Both the position numbers and the translations under genes were made by a program. A stretch of 64,000 bases of DNA from Fasciola hepatica (Eukaryota > Platyhelminthes > Trematoda > Plagiorchiida > Fasciolidae): the NCBI GenBank assembly GCA_948099385.1, contig CANUEZ040000206.1, positions 992,001 to 1,056,000 of the forward strand, read 5' to 3'. Positions 50,401 through 61,810 of this stretch are shown here, piece after piece (positions within the stretch are counted from its first letter, which is position 1; every line of letters starts with the position of its first letter). The notes below the pieces were generated by a model, which saw nothing but the letters and a program-made list of their open reading frames with translations, did not search any database and was not told the DNA's origin.

Positions 50401-50664
50401 AGCTATGCGTACTCGGTACTCCTATGCCCACTCGACTTCTGACTTGTACACTCCGATGATCTTTTATGTTCAATAGGATCTAATTTGAATCGTCTCGATT
50501 GTGAATGGATACTGTTGATTGAAGTGGCGACAAATGAATGAGAATTGTCATTTCTCGTAGTTATTCGTGTCTGGGTCACTGCTAACCCAACGAACAACGA
50601 GTTTGCATTTGCAAGCGCTCATCTCATATTCATAGTCAGTAAGTAGTATGTGAACGTGTGTGTG
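47484..50664 (+). repeat. HOR-E long form (10 monomers, 3181 bp)
   Basis: Units start at 47484 (a), 47801 (b), 48120 (c), 48437 (d with CGACGGGT), 48756 (e/j fusion), 49073 (f with CGATCGG and GATCTTTGATG), 49390 (g), 49710 (h), 50031 (i) and 50348 (j). It is three bases short of the reference because the fused e/j unit has the 317-bp tract. Confidence 0.94.
48756..49072 (+). repeat. Hybrid monomer e/j
   Basis: The head has the e markers GCGAATG, CTCCTCAG and GCGCAC. The tract is GATCTTTTATG with CAATAGG, as in j. The crossover or conversion lies between offsets 63 and 115. Type f follows normally, so only the 3' part of e was replaced. Confidence 0.85.
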
Positions 50665-53600
50665 GACGACATTTTCGAGGAAGCACACGACGGGTTTGGC
50701 GGTTGTTGCCGCTCATCAGCTATGCGTACTCGGTACTCCTATGCCCACTCGTCTTCTGACTTGTACACTCCGATGATCTTTGATGTTCACTAGGATCTAA
50801 TTTGAATCGTCTCGATTGTGAATGGATACTGTTGATTGAAGTGGCGACAAATGAATGAGAATTGTCCTTTCTCGTAGTTATTCGTGTCTGGGTCACTGCT
50901 AACCCAACGAACAACGAGTTTGCATTTGCAAGCGCTCATCTCATATTCATAGTCAGTAAGTAGTATGTGAACGTGTGTGTGGACGACATTTTCGAGGAAG
51001 CACACGACCGGTTTGGCGGTTGTTGCCGCTCATCAGCTATGCGTACTCGGTACTCCTATGCCCACTCGTCTTCTGACTTGTACACTCCGATGATCTTTTT
51101 CATGTTCAATAGGATCTTATTTGAATCGTCTCGATTGTGAATGGATACTGTTGATTGAAGTGGCGACAAATGAATGAGAATTGTCATTTCTCGTAATTAT
51201 TCGTGTCTGGGTCACTGCTAACCCAACGAACAACGAGTTTGCATTTGCAAGCGCTCATCTCATATTCATAGTCAGTAAGTAGTATGTGAACGTGTGTGTG
51301 GACGACATTTTCGAGGAAGCACACGACCGGTTTGGCGGTTGTTGCCGCTCATCAGCTATGCGTACTCGGTACTCCTATGCCCACTCGTCTTCTGACTTGT
51401 ACACTCCGATGATCTTTTATGTTCACTAGGATCTTATTTGAATCGTCTCGATTGTGAATGGATACTGTTGATTGAAGTGGCGACAAATGAATGAGAATTG
51501 TCATTTCTCGTAGTTATTCGTGTCTGGGTCACTGCTAACCCAACGAACAACGAGTTTGCATTTGCAAGCGCTCATCTCATATTCATAGTCAGTAAGTAGT
51601 ATGTGAACGTGTGTGTGGACGACATTTTCGAGGAAGCACACGACCGGTTTGGCGGTTGTTGCCGCTCATCAGCTATGCGTACTCGGTACTCCTATGCCCA
51701 CTCGACTTCTGACTTGTACACTCCGATGATCTTTTTCATGTTCAATAGGATCTTATTTGAATCGTCTCGATTGTGAATGGATACTGTTGATTGAAGTGGC
51801 GACAAATGAATGAGAATTGTCATTTCTCGTAATTATTCGTGTCTGGGTCACTGCTAACCCAACGAACAACGAGTTTGCATTTGCAAGCGCTCATCTCATA
51901 TTCATAGTCAGTAAGTAGTATGTGAACGTGTGTGTGGACGACATTTTCGAGAAAGCACACAACCAGTTTGGCGAATGTTGCCGCTCCTCAGCTATGCGCA
52001 CTCGGTACTCCTATGCCCACTCGACTTCTGACTTGTACACTCCGATGATCATTTTTCATGTTCAATAGGATCTAATTTGAATCGTCTCGATTGTGAATGG
52101 ATACTGTTGATTGAAGTGGCGACAAATGAATGAGAATTGTCATTTCTCGTAGTTATTCGTGTCTGGGTCACTGCTAACCCAACGAACAACGAGTTTGCAT
52201 TTGCAAGCGCTCATCTCATATTCATAGTCAGTAAGTAGTATGTGAACGTGTGTGTGGACGACATTTTCGAGGAAGCACACGACCGGTTTGGCGGTTGTTG
52301 CCGCTCATCAGCTATGCGTACTCGGTACTCCTATGCCCACTCGTCTTCTGACTTGTACACTCCGATGATCTTTGATGTTCACTAGGATCTAATTTGAATC
52401 GTCTCGATTGTGAATGGATACTGTTGATTGGAGTGGCGACAAATGAATGAGAATTGTCATTTCTCGTAGTTATTCGTGTCTGGGTCACTGCTTACACAAC
52501 GAACAACGAGTTTGCATTTGCAAGCGCTCATCTCATATTCATAGTCAGTAAGTAGTATGTGAACGTGTGTGTGGACGACATTTTCGAGGAAGCACACGAC
52601 CGGTTTGGCGGTTGTTGCCGCTCATCAGCTATGCGTACTCGGTACTCCTATGCCCACTCGTCTTCTGACTTGTACACTCCGATGATCTTTTTTCATGTTC
52701 AATAGGATCTAATTTGAATCGTCTCGATTGTGAATGGATACTGTTGATTGAAGTGGCGACAAATGAATGAGAATTGTCATTTCCCGTAGTTATTCGTGTC
52801 TGGGTCACTGCTAACCCAACGAACAACGAGTTTGCATTTGCAAGCGCTCATCTCATATTCATAGTCAGTAAGTAGTATGTGAACGTGTGTGTGGACGACA
52901 TTTTCGAGGAAGCACACGACCGGTTTGGCGGTTGTTGCCGCTCATCAGCTATGCGTACTCGGTACTCCTATGCCCACTCGTCTTCTCACTTGTACACTCC
53001 GATGATCTTTTATGTTCACTAGGATCTTATTTGAATCGTCTCGATTGTGAATGGATACTGTTGATTGAAGTGGCGACAAATGAATGAGAATTGTCATTTC
53101 TCGTAGTTATTCGTGTCTGGGTCACTGCTAACCCAACGAACAACGAGTTTGCATTTGCAAGCGCTCATCTCATATTCAAAGTCAGTAAGTAGTATGTGAA
53201 CGTGTGTGTGGACGACATTTTCGAGGAAGCACACGACCGGTCTGGCGGTTGTTGCCGCTCATCAGCTATGCGAACTCGGTACTCCTATGCCCACTCGACT
53301 TCTGACTTGTACACTCCGATGATCTTTTATGTTCACTAGGATCTTATTTGAATCGTCTGGATTGTGAATGGATACTGTTGATTGAAGTGGCGACAAATGA
53401 ATGAGAATTGTCATTTCTCGTAGTTATTCGTGTCTGGGTCACTGCTAACCCAACGAACAACGAGTTTGCATTTGCAAGCGCTCATCTCATATTCATAGTC
53501 AGTAAGTAGTATGTGAACGTGTGTGTGGACGACATTTTCGAGGAAGCACACAACCAGTTTGGCGGTTGTTGCCGCTCATCAGCTATGCGTACTCGGTACT

Positions 53601-53844
53601 CCTATGCCCACTCGACTTCTGACTTGTACACTCCGATGATCTTTTATGTTCAATAGGATCTAATTTGAATCGTCTCGATTGTGAATGGATACTGTTGATT
53701 GAAGTGGCGACAAATGAATGAGAATTGTCATTTCTCGTAGTTATTCGTGTCTGGGTCACTGCTAACCCAACGAACAACGAGTTTGCATTTGCAAGCGCTC
53801 ATCTCATATTCATAGTCAGTAAGTAGTATGTGAACGTGTGTGTG
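50665..53844 (+). repeat. HOR-E long form (10 monomers, 3180 bp)
   Basis: Units start at 50665 (a), 50982 (b), 51301 (c without TCTCAC), 51618 (d), 51937 (e, GAGAAAGC), 52257 (f with GATCTTTGATG), 52574 (g with CATATTCAT), 52894 (c/h fusion), 53211 (i) and 53528 (j). It directly follows another long form, breaking the long-short alternation. Confidence 0.93.
52894..53210 (+). repeat. Hybrid monomer c/h
   Basis: The head and middle are type c (TCTTCTCAC, GATCTTTTATG, CACTAGG, CTTAT); the tail has ATTCAAAG from h. It occupies the h slot before i. In the same HOR copy the c slot at 51301 has lost TCTCAC, suggesting exchange within one unit. Confidence 0.83.
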
Positions 53845-54480
53845 GACGACATTTTCGAGGAAGCACACGACGGGTTTGGCGGTTGTTGCCGCTCATCAGC
53901 TATGCGTACTCGGTACTCCTATGCCCACTCGTCTTCTGACTTGTACACTCCGATGATCTGTTATGTTCACTAGGATCTAATTTGAATCGTCTCGATTGTG
54001 AATGGATACTGTTGATTGAAGTGGCGACAAATGAATGAGAATTGTCCTTTCTCGTAGTTATTCGTGTCTGGGTCACTGCTAACCCAACGAACAACGAGTT
54101 TGCATTTGCAAGCGCTCATCTCATATTCATAGTCAGTAAGTAGTATGTGAACGTGTGTGTGGACGACATTTTCGAGGAAGCACACGACCGGTTTGGCGGT
54201 TGTTGCCGCTCATCAGCTATGCGTACTCGGTACTCCTATGCCCACTCGTCTTCTGACTTGTACACTCCGATGATCTTTTTCATGTTCAATAGGATCTTAT
54301 TTGAATCGTCTCGATTGTGAATGGATACTGTTGATTGAAGTGGCGACAAATGAATGAGAATTGTCATTTCTCGTAATTATTCGTGTCTGGGTCACTGCTA
54401 ACCCAACGAACAACGAGTTTGCATTTGCAAGCGCTCATCTCATATTCATAGTCAGTAAGTAGTATGTGAACGTGTGTGTG
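53845..54480 (+). repeat. HOR-E partial a b before K module 2
   Basis: Units start at 53845 (a, but with the f-type tract GATCTGTTATG) and 54162 (b). The HOR-E domain ends here. Confidence 0.92.
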
Positions 54481-57025
54481 GACGACATTTTCGAGGAAGC
54501 ACACGACCGGTTTGGCGGTTGTTGCCGCTCATCAGCTATGCGTACTCGGTACTCCTATGCCCACTCGTCTTCTGACTTGTACACTCCGATGATCTTTTAT
54601 GTTCACTAGGATCTCATTTGAATCGTCTCGATTGTGAATGGATACTGTTGATTGAAGTGGCGACAAATGAATGAGAATTGTCATTTCTCGTAGTTATTCG
54701 TGTCTGGGTCACTGCTAACCCAACGAACAACGAGTTTGCATTTGCAAGCGCTCATCTCATATTCATAGTCAGTAAGTAGTATGTGAACGTGTGTGTGGAC
54801 GACATTTTCGAGGAAGCACACAACCAGTTTGGCGGTTGTTGCCGCTCATCAGCTATGCGTACTCGGTACTCCTATGCCCACTCGTCTTCTGACTTGTACA
54901 CTCCGATGATCATTTTTCATGTTCAATAGGATCTAATTTGAATCGTCTCGATTGTGAATGGATACTGTTGATTGAAGGGGCGACAAATGAATGAGAATTG
55001 TCATTTCTCGTAGTTATTCGTGTCTGGGTCACTGCTAACCCAACGAACAACGAGTTTGCATTTGCAAGCGCTCATCTCATATTCATAGTCAGTAAGTAGT
55101 ATGTGAACGTGTGTGTGGACGACATTTTCGAGGAAGCACACGACGGGTTTGGCGGTTGTTGCCGCTCATCAGCTATGCGAACTCGGTACTCCTATGCCCA
55201 CTCGTCTTCTGACTTGTACACTCCGATGATCATTTTTCATGTTCTATAGGATCTCATTTGAATCGTCTCGAGTGTGAATGGATACTGTTGATTGAGGAGG
55301 CGACAAATGAATGAGAATTGTCATTTCTCGTAGTTATTCGTGTCTGGGTCACTGCTAACCCAACGAACAACGAGTTTGCATTTGCAAGCGCTCATCTCAT
55401 ATTCATAGTCAGTAAGTAGTATGTGAACGTGTGTGTGGACGACATTTTCGAGGAAGCACACGACGGGTTTGGCGGTTGTTGCCGCTCATCAGCTACGCGT
55501 ACTCGGTACTCCTATGCCCACTCGTCTTCTGACTTGTACACTCCGATGATCTGTGATGTTCACTAGGATCAAATTTGAATCGTCTCGATTGTGAATGGAT
55601 ACTGTTGATTGAAGTGGCGACAAATGAATGAGAATTGTCATTTCTCGTAGTTATTCGTGTCTGGGTCACTGCTAACCCAACGAACAACGAGTTTGCATTT
55701 GCAAGCGCTCATCTCAGATTCATAGTCAGTAAGTAGTATGTGAACGTGTGTGTGGACGACATTTTCGAGGAAGCACACGACCGGTTTGCCGGTTGTTGCC
55801 GCTCATCAGCTATGCGTACTCGGTACTCCTATGCCCACTCGTCTTCTGACTTGTACACTCCGATGATCTTTTATGTTCACTAGGATCTAATTTGAATCGT
55901 CTCGATTGTGAATGGATACTGTTGATTGAAGTGGCGACAAATGAATGAGAATTGTCATTTCTCGTAATTATTCGTGTCTGGGTCACTGCTAACCCAACGA
56001 ACAACGAGTTTGCATTTGCAAGCGCTCATCTCATATTCATAGTCAGTAAGTAGTATGTGAACGTGTGTGTGGACGACATTTTCGAGGAAGCACACGACCG
56101 GTTTGGCGGTTGTTGCCGCTCATCAGCTATGCGTACTCGGTACTCCTATGCCCACTCGTCTTCTGACTTTTACACTCCGATGATCTTTTATGTTCAATGG
56201 GATCTAATTTGAATCGTCTCGATTGTGAATGGATACTGTTGATTGAAGTGGCGACAAATGAATGAGAATTGTCATTTCTCGTAGTTATTCGTGTCTGGGT
56301 CACTGCTAACCCAACGAACAACGAGTTTGCATTTGCAAGCGCTCATCTCATATTCATAGTCAGTAAGTAGTATGTGAACGTGTGTGTGGACGACATTTTC
56401 GAGGAAGCACACGACCGGTTTGGCGGTTGTTGCCGCTCATCAGCTATGCGTACTCGGTACTCCTATGCCCACTCGTCTTCTGACTTGTACACTCCGATGA
56501 TCATTTTTCATGTTCTATAGGATCTCATTTGAATCGTCTCGAGTGTGAATGGATACTGTTGATTGAAGTGGCGACAAATGAATGAGAATTGTCATTTCTC
56601 GTAGTTATTCGTGTCTGGGTCACTGCTAACCCAACGAACAACGAGTTTGCATTTGCAAGCGCTCATCTCATATTCATAGTCAGTAAGTAGTATGTGAACG
56701 TGTGTGTGGACGACATTTTCGAGGAAGCACACGACGGGTTTGGCGGTTGTTGCCGCTCATCAGCTATGCGTACTCGGTACTCCTATGCCCACTCGTCTTC
56801 TGACTTTTACACTCCGATGATCTTTTATGTTCAATAGGATCTAATTTGAATCGTCTCGATTGTGAATGGATACTGTTGATTGAAGTGGCGACAAATGAAT
56901 GAGAATTGTCATTTCTCGTAGTTATTCGTGTCTGGGTCACTGCTAACCCAACGAACAACGAGTTTGCATTTGCAAGCGCTCATCTCATATTCATAGTCAG
57001 TAAGTAGTATGTGAACGTGTGTGTG
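54481..57025 (+). repeat. K module copy 2 (8 monomers, 2545 bp)
   Basis: Units start at 54481 (CTCAT), 54798 (GAAGGGGCG; ACACAACCAG head), 55118 (GCGAAC, CTATAGG, CGAGTGTG, GAGGAGGCG), 55438 (GATCTGTGATG with CTCAGATTC), 55755 (TTTGCCGG, GTAATTATT), 56072 (CTTTTACAC, CAATGGG), 56389 (CTATAGG, CGAGTGTG) and 56709 (CTTTTACAC). The order matches copy 1 with the 28069 monomer lost through a fusion at 55438. Confidence 0.9.
55438..55754 (+). repeat. Hybrid K monomer (27752-type head, 28069-type tail)
   Basis: The tract is GATCTGTGATG with GATCAAATT, as at 27752. The tail is CTCAGATTC, as at 28069. It accounts for the one-monomer difference between the two K modules. Confidence 0.85.
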
Positions 57026-58619
57026 GACGACATTTTCGAGGAAGCACACGACGGGTTTGGCGGTTGTTGCCGCTCATCAGCTATGCGAACTCGGTACTCC
57101 TATGCCCACTCGTCTTCTGACTTGTACACTCCGATGATCATTTTTCATGTTCTATAGGATCTCATTTGAATCGTCTCGAGTGTGAATGGATACTGTTGAT
57201 TGAGGAGGCGACAAATGAATGAGAATTGTCATTTCTCGTAGTTATTCGTGTCTGGGTCACTGCTAACCCAACGAACAACGAGTTTGCATTTGCAAGCGCT
57301 CATCTCATATTCATAGTCAGTAAGTAGTATGTGAACGTGTGTGTGGACGACATTTTCGAGGAAGCACACGACCGGTTTGGCGGTTGTTGCCGCTCATCAG
57401 CTATGCGTACTCGGTACTCCTATGCCCACTCGTCTTCTGACTTGTACACTCCGATGATCTTTTTTCATGTTCAATAGGATCTAATTTGAATCGTCTCGAT
57501 TGTGAATGGATACTGTTGATTGAAGTGGCGACAAATGAATGAGAATTGTCATTTCTCGTAGTTATTCGTGTCTGGGTCACTGCTAACCCAACGAACAACG
57601 AGTTTGCATTTGCAAGCGCTCATCTCATATTCATAGTCAGTAAGTAGTATGTGAACGTGTGTGTGGACGACATTTTCGAGGAAGCACACGACCGGTTTGC
57701 CGGTTGTTGCCGCTCATCAGCTATGCGTACTCGGTACTCCTATGCCCACTCGTCTTCTGACTTGTACACTCCGATGATCTTTTATGTTCACTAGGATCTA
57801 ATTTGAATCGTCTCGATTGTGAATGGATACTGTTGATTGAAGTGGCGACAAATGAATGAGAATTGTCATTTCTCGTAATTATTCGTGTCTGGGTCACTGC
57901 TAACCCAACGAACAACGAGTTTGCATTTGCAAGCGCTCATCTCATATTCATAGTCAGTAAGTAGTATGTGAACGTGTGTGTGGACGACATTTTCGAGGAA
58001 GCACACGACCGGTTTGGCGGTTGTTGCCGGTCATCAGCTATGCGTACTCGGTACTCCTATGCCCACTCGTCTTCTGACTTTTACACTCCGATGATCTTTT
58101 ATGTTCAATGGGATCTAATTTGAATCGTCTCGATTGTGAATGGATACTGTTGATTGAAGTGGCGACAAATGAATGAGAATTGTCATTTCTCGTAGTTATT
58201 CGTGTCTGGGTCACTGCTAACCCAACGAACAACGAGTTTGCATTTGCAAGCGCTCATCTCATATTCATAGTCAGTAAGTAGTATGTGAACGTGTGTGTGG
58301 ACGACATTTTCGAGGAAGCACACGACGGGTTTGGCGGTTGTTGCCGCTCATCAGCTATGCGAACTCGGTACTCCTATGCCCACTCGTCTTCTGACTTGTA
58401 CACTCCGATGATCTTCTTTCATGTTCAATAGGATCTAATTTGAATCGTCTCGATTGTGAATGGATACTGTTGATTGAAGTGGCGACAAATGAATGAGAAT
58501 TGTCATTTCTCGTTATTATTCGTGTCTGGGTCACTGCTAACCCAACGAACAACGAGTTTGCATTTGCAAGCGCTCATCTCATATTCAAAGTCAGTAAGTA
58601 GTATGTGAACGTGTGTGTG
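57026..58619 (+). repeat. Five transitional monomers after K module 2
   Basis: Units start at 57026 (GCGAAC, CTATAGG, CGAGTGTG, GAGGAGGCG; K-type), 57346 (reference-like), 57666 (TTTGCCGG, GTAATTATT), 57983 (GCCGGTCAT, CTTTTACAC, CAATGGG) and 58300 (GCGAAC, GATCTTCTTTC, CGTTATTATTC, ATTCAAAG). The pair 57666-58299 resembles the pair at 55755-56388, so part of K is repeated here. Confidence 0.88.
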
Positions 58620-59895
58620 GACGACATTTTCGAGGAAGCACACAACCAGTTTGGCGGTTGTTGCCGCTCATCAGCTATGCGTACTCGGTACTCCTATGCC
58701 CACTCGACTTCTGACTTGTACACTCCGATGATCTTTTTTCATGTTCATAAGGATCTCATTTGAATCGTCTCGATTGTGAATGGATACTGTTGATTGAAGT
58801 GGCGACAAACGAATGAGAATTGTCATTTCTCGTAGTTATTCGTGTCTGGGTCACTGCTAACCCAACGAACAACGAGTTTGCATTTGCAAGCGCTCATCTC
58901 ATATTCATAGTCAGTAAGTAGTATGTGAACGTGTGTGTGGACGACATTTTCGAGGAAGCACACGACCGGTTTGGCGGTTGTTGCCGCTCATCAGCTATGC
59001 GTACTCGGTACTCCTATGCCCACTCGTCTTCTGACTTGTACACTCCGATGATCTTTTATGTTCACTAGGATCTTATTTGAATCGTCTGGATTGTGAATGG
59101 ATACTGTTGATTGAAGTGGCGACAAATGAATGAGAATTGTCATTTCTCGTAGTTATTCGTGTCTGGGTCACTGCTAACCCAACGAACAACGAGTTTGCAT
59201 TTGCAAGCGCTCATCTCATATTCATAGTCAGTAAGTAGTATGTGAACGTGTGTGTGGACGACATTTTCGAGGAAGCACACGACCGGTTTGGCGGTTGTTG
59301 CCGCTCATCAGCTATGCGTACTCGGTACTCCTATGCCCACTCGTCTTCTGACTTGTACACTCCGATGATCTTTTTCATGTTCAATAGGATCTAATTTGAA
59401 TCGTCTCGATTGTGAATGGATACTGTTGATTGAAGTGGCGACAAATGAATGAGAATTGTCATTTCTCGTAGTTATTCGTGTCTGGGTCACTGCTAACCCA
59501 ACGAACAACGAGTTTGCATTTGCAAGCGCTCATCTCATATTCATAGTCAGTAAGTAGTATGTGAACGTGTGTGTGGACGACATTTTCGAGGAAGCACACA
59601 ACCAGTTTGGCGGTTGTTGCCGCTCATCAGCTATGCGTACTCGGTACTCCTATGCCCACTCGACTTCTGACTTGTACACTCCGATGATCATTTTTCATGT
59701 TCAATAGGATCTAATTTGAATCGTCTCGATTGTGAATGGATACTGTTGATTGAAGTGGCGACAAATGAATGAGAATTGTCATTTCTCGTAGTTATTCGTG
59801 TCTGGGTCACTGCTAACCCAACGAACAACGAGTTTGCATTTGCAAGCGCTCATCTCATATTCATAGTCAGTAAGTAGTATGTGAACGTGTGTGTG
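58620..59895 (+). repeat. HOR-F copy 1 (4 monomers, 1276 bp)
   Basis: Units start at 58620 (ACACAACCAG, CGACTTC, CATAAGG, CTCAT, CAAACGAATG), 58940 (CTTAT, CGTCTGG), 59257 (GATCTTTTTC) and 59576 (ACACAACCAG, CGACTTC, GATCATTTTT). Lengths are 320, 317, 319 and 320. Confidence 0.94.
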
Positions 59896-61171
59896 GACGA
59901 CATTTTCGAGGAAGCACACAACCAGTTTGGCGGTTGTTGCCGCTCATCAGCTATGCGTACTCGGTACTCCTATGCCCACTCGACTTCTGACTTGTACACT
60001 CCGATGATCTTTTTTCATGTTCATAAGGATCTCATTTGAATCGTCTCGATTGTGAATGGATACTGTTGATTGAAGTGGCGACAAACGAATGAGAATTGTC
60101 ATTTCTCGTAGTTATTCGTGTCTGGGTCACTGCTAACCCAACGAACAACGAGTTTGCATTTGCAAGCGCTCATCTCATATTCATAGTCAGTAAGTAGTAT
60201 GTGAACGTGTGTGTGGACGACATTTTCGAGGAAGCACACGACCGGTTTGGCGGTTGTTGCCGCTCATCAGCTATGCGTACTCGGTACTCCTATGCCCACT
60301 CGTCTTCTGACTTGTACACTCCGATGATCTTTTATGTTCACTAGGATCTTATTTGAATCGTCTGGATTGTGAATGGATACTGTTGATTGAAGTGGCGACA
60401 AATGAATGAGAATTGTCATTTCTCGTAGTTATTCGTGTCTGGGTCACTGCTAACCCAACGAACAACGAGTTTGCATTTGCAAGCGCTCATCTCATATTCA
60501 TAGTCAGTAAGTAGTATGTGAACGTGTGTGTGGACGACATTTTCGAGGAAGCACACGACCGGTTTGGCGGTTGTTGCCGCTCATCAGCTATGCGTACTCG
60601 GTACTCCTATGCCCACTCGTCTTCTGACTTGTACACTCCGATGATCTTTTTCATGTTCAATAGGATCTAATTTGAATCGTCTCGATTGTGAATGGATACT
60701 GTTGATTGAAGTGGCGACAAATGAATGAGAATTGTCATTTCTCGTAGTTATTCGTGTCTGGGTCACTGCTAACCCAACGAACAACGAGTTTGCATTTGCA
60801 AGCGCTCATCTCATATTCATAGTCAGTAAGTAGTATGTGAACGTGTGTGTGGACGACATTTTCGAGGAAGCACACAACCAGTTTGGCGGTTGTTGCCGCT
60901 CATCAGCTATGCGTACTCGGTAATCCTATGCCCACTCGACTTCTGACTTGTACACTCCGATGATCATTTTTCATGTTCAATAGGATCTAATTTGAATCGT
61001 CTCGATTGTGAATGGATACTGTTGATTGAAGTGGCGACAAATGAATGAGAATTGTCATTTCTCGTAATTATTCGTGTCTGGGTCACTGCTAACCCAACGA
61101 ACAACGAGTTTGCATTTGCAAGCGCTCATCTCATATTCATAGTCAGTAAGTAGTATGTGGACGTGTGTGTG
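59896..61171 (+). repeat. HOR-F copy 2 (1276 bp)
   Basis: Units start at 59896, 60216, 60533 and 60852. The rare CAAACGAATG recurs in unit 1. Unit 4 differs from copy 1 by GGTAATCC, GTAATTATT and GTGGACGTG. Confidence 0.94.
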
Positions 61172-61810
61172 GACGACATTTTCGAGGAAGCACACGACCG
61201 GTTTGGCGGTTGTTGCCGCTCATCAGCTATGCGTACTCGGTACTCCTATGCCCACTCGACTTCTGACTTGTACACTCCGATGATCTTTTTCATGTTCAAT
61301 AGGATCTAATTTGAATCGTCTCGATTGTGAATGGATACTGTTGATTGAAGTGGCGACAAATGAATGAGAATTGTCATTTCTCGTAGTTATTCGTGTCTGG
61401 GTCACTGCTAACCCAACGAACAACGAGTTTGCATTTGCAAGCGCTCATCTCATATTCATAGTCAGTAAGTAGTATGTGAACGTGTGTGTGGACGACATTT
61501 TCGAGGAAGCACACAACCAGTTTGGCGGTTGTTGCCGCTCATCAGCTATGCGTACTCGGTACTCCTATGCCCACTCGACTTCTGACTTGTACACTCCGAT
61601 GATCATTTTTCATGTTCAATAGGATCTAATTTGAATCGTCTCGATTGTGAATGGATACTGTTGATTGAAGTGGCGACAAATGAATGAGAATTGTCATTTC
61701 TCGTAGTTATTCGTGTCTGGGTCACTGCTAACCCAACGAACAACGAGTTTGCATTTGCAAGCGCTCATCTCATATTCATAGTCAGTAAGTAGTATGTGGA
61801 CGTGTGTGTG
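61172..61810 (+). repeat. Duplicated dimer continuing HOR-F (639 bp)
   Basis: Units start at 61172 (CGACTTC, GATCTTTTTC) and 61491 (ACACAACCAG, GATCATTTTT, GTGGACGTG). They repeat the pair at 60533-61171, including the GTGGACGTG change seen only in these two places, so the last two units of HOR-F were duplicated separately. Confidence 0.9.
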
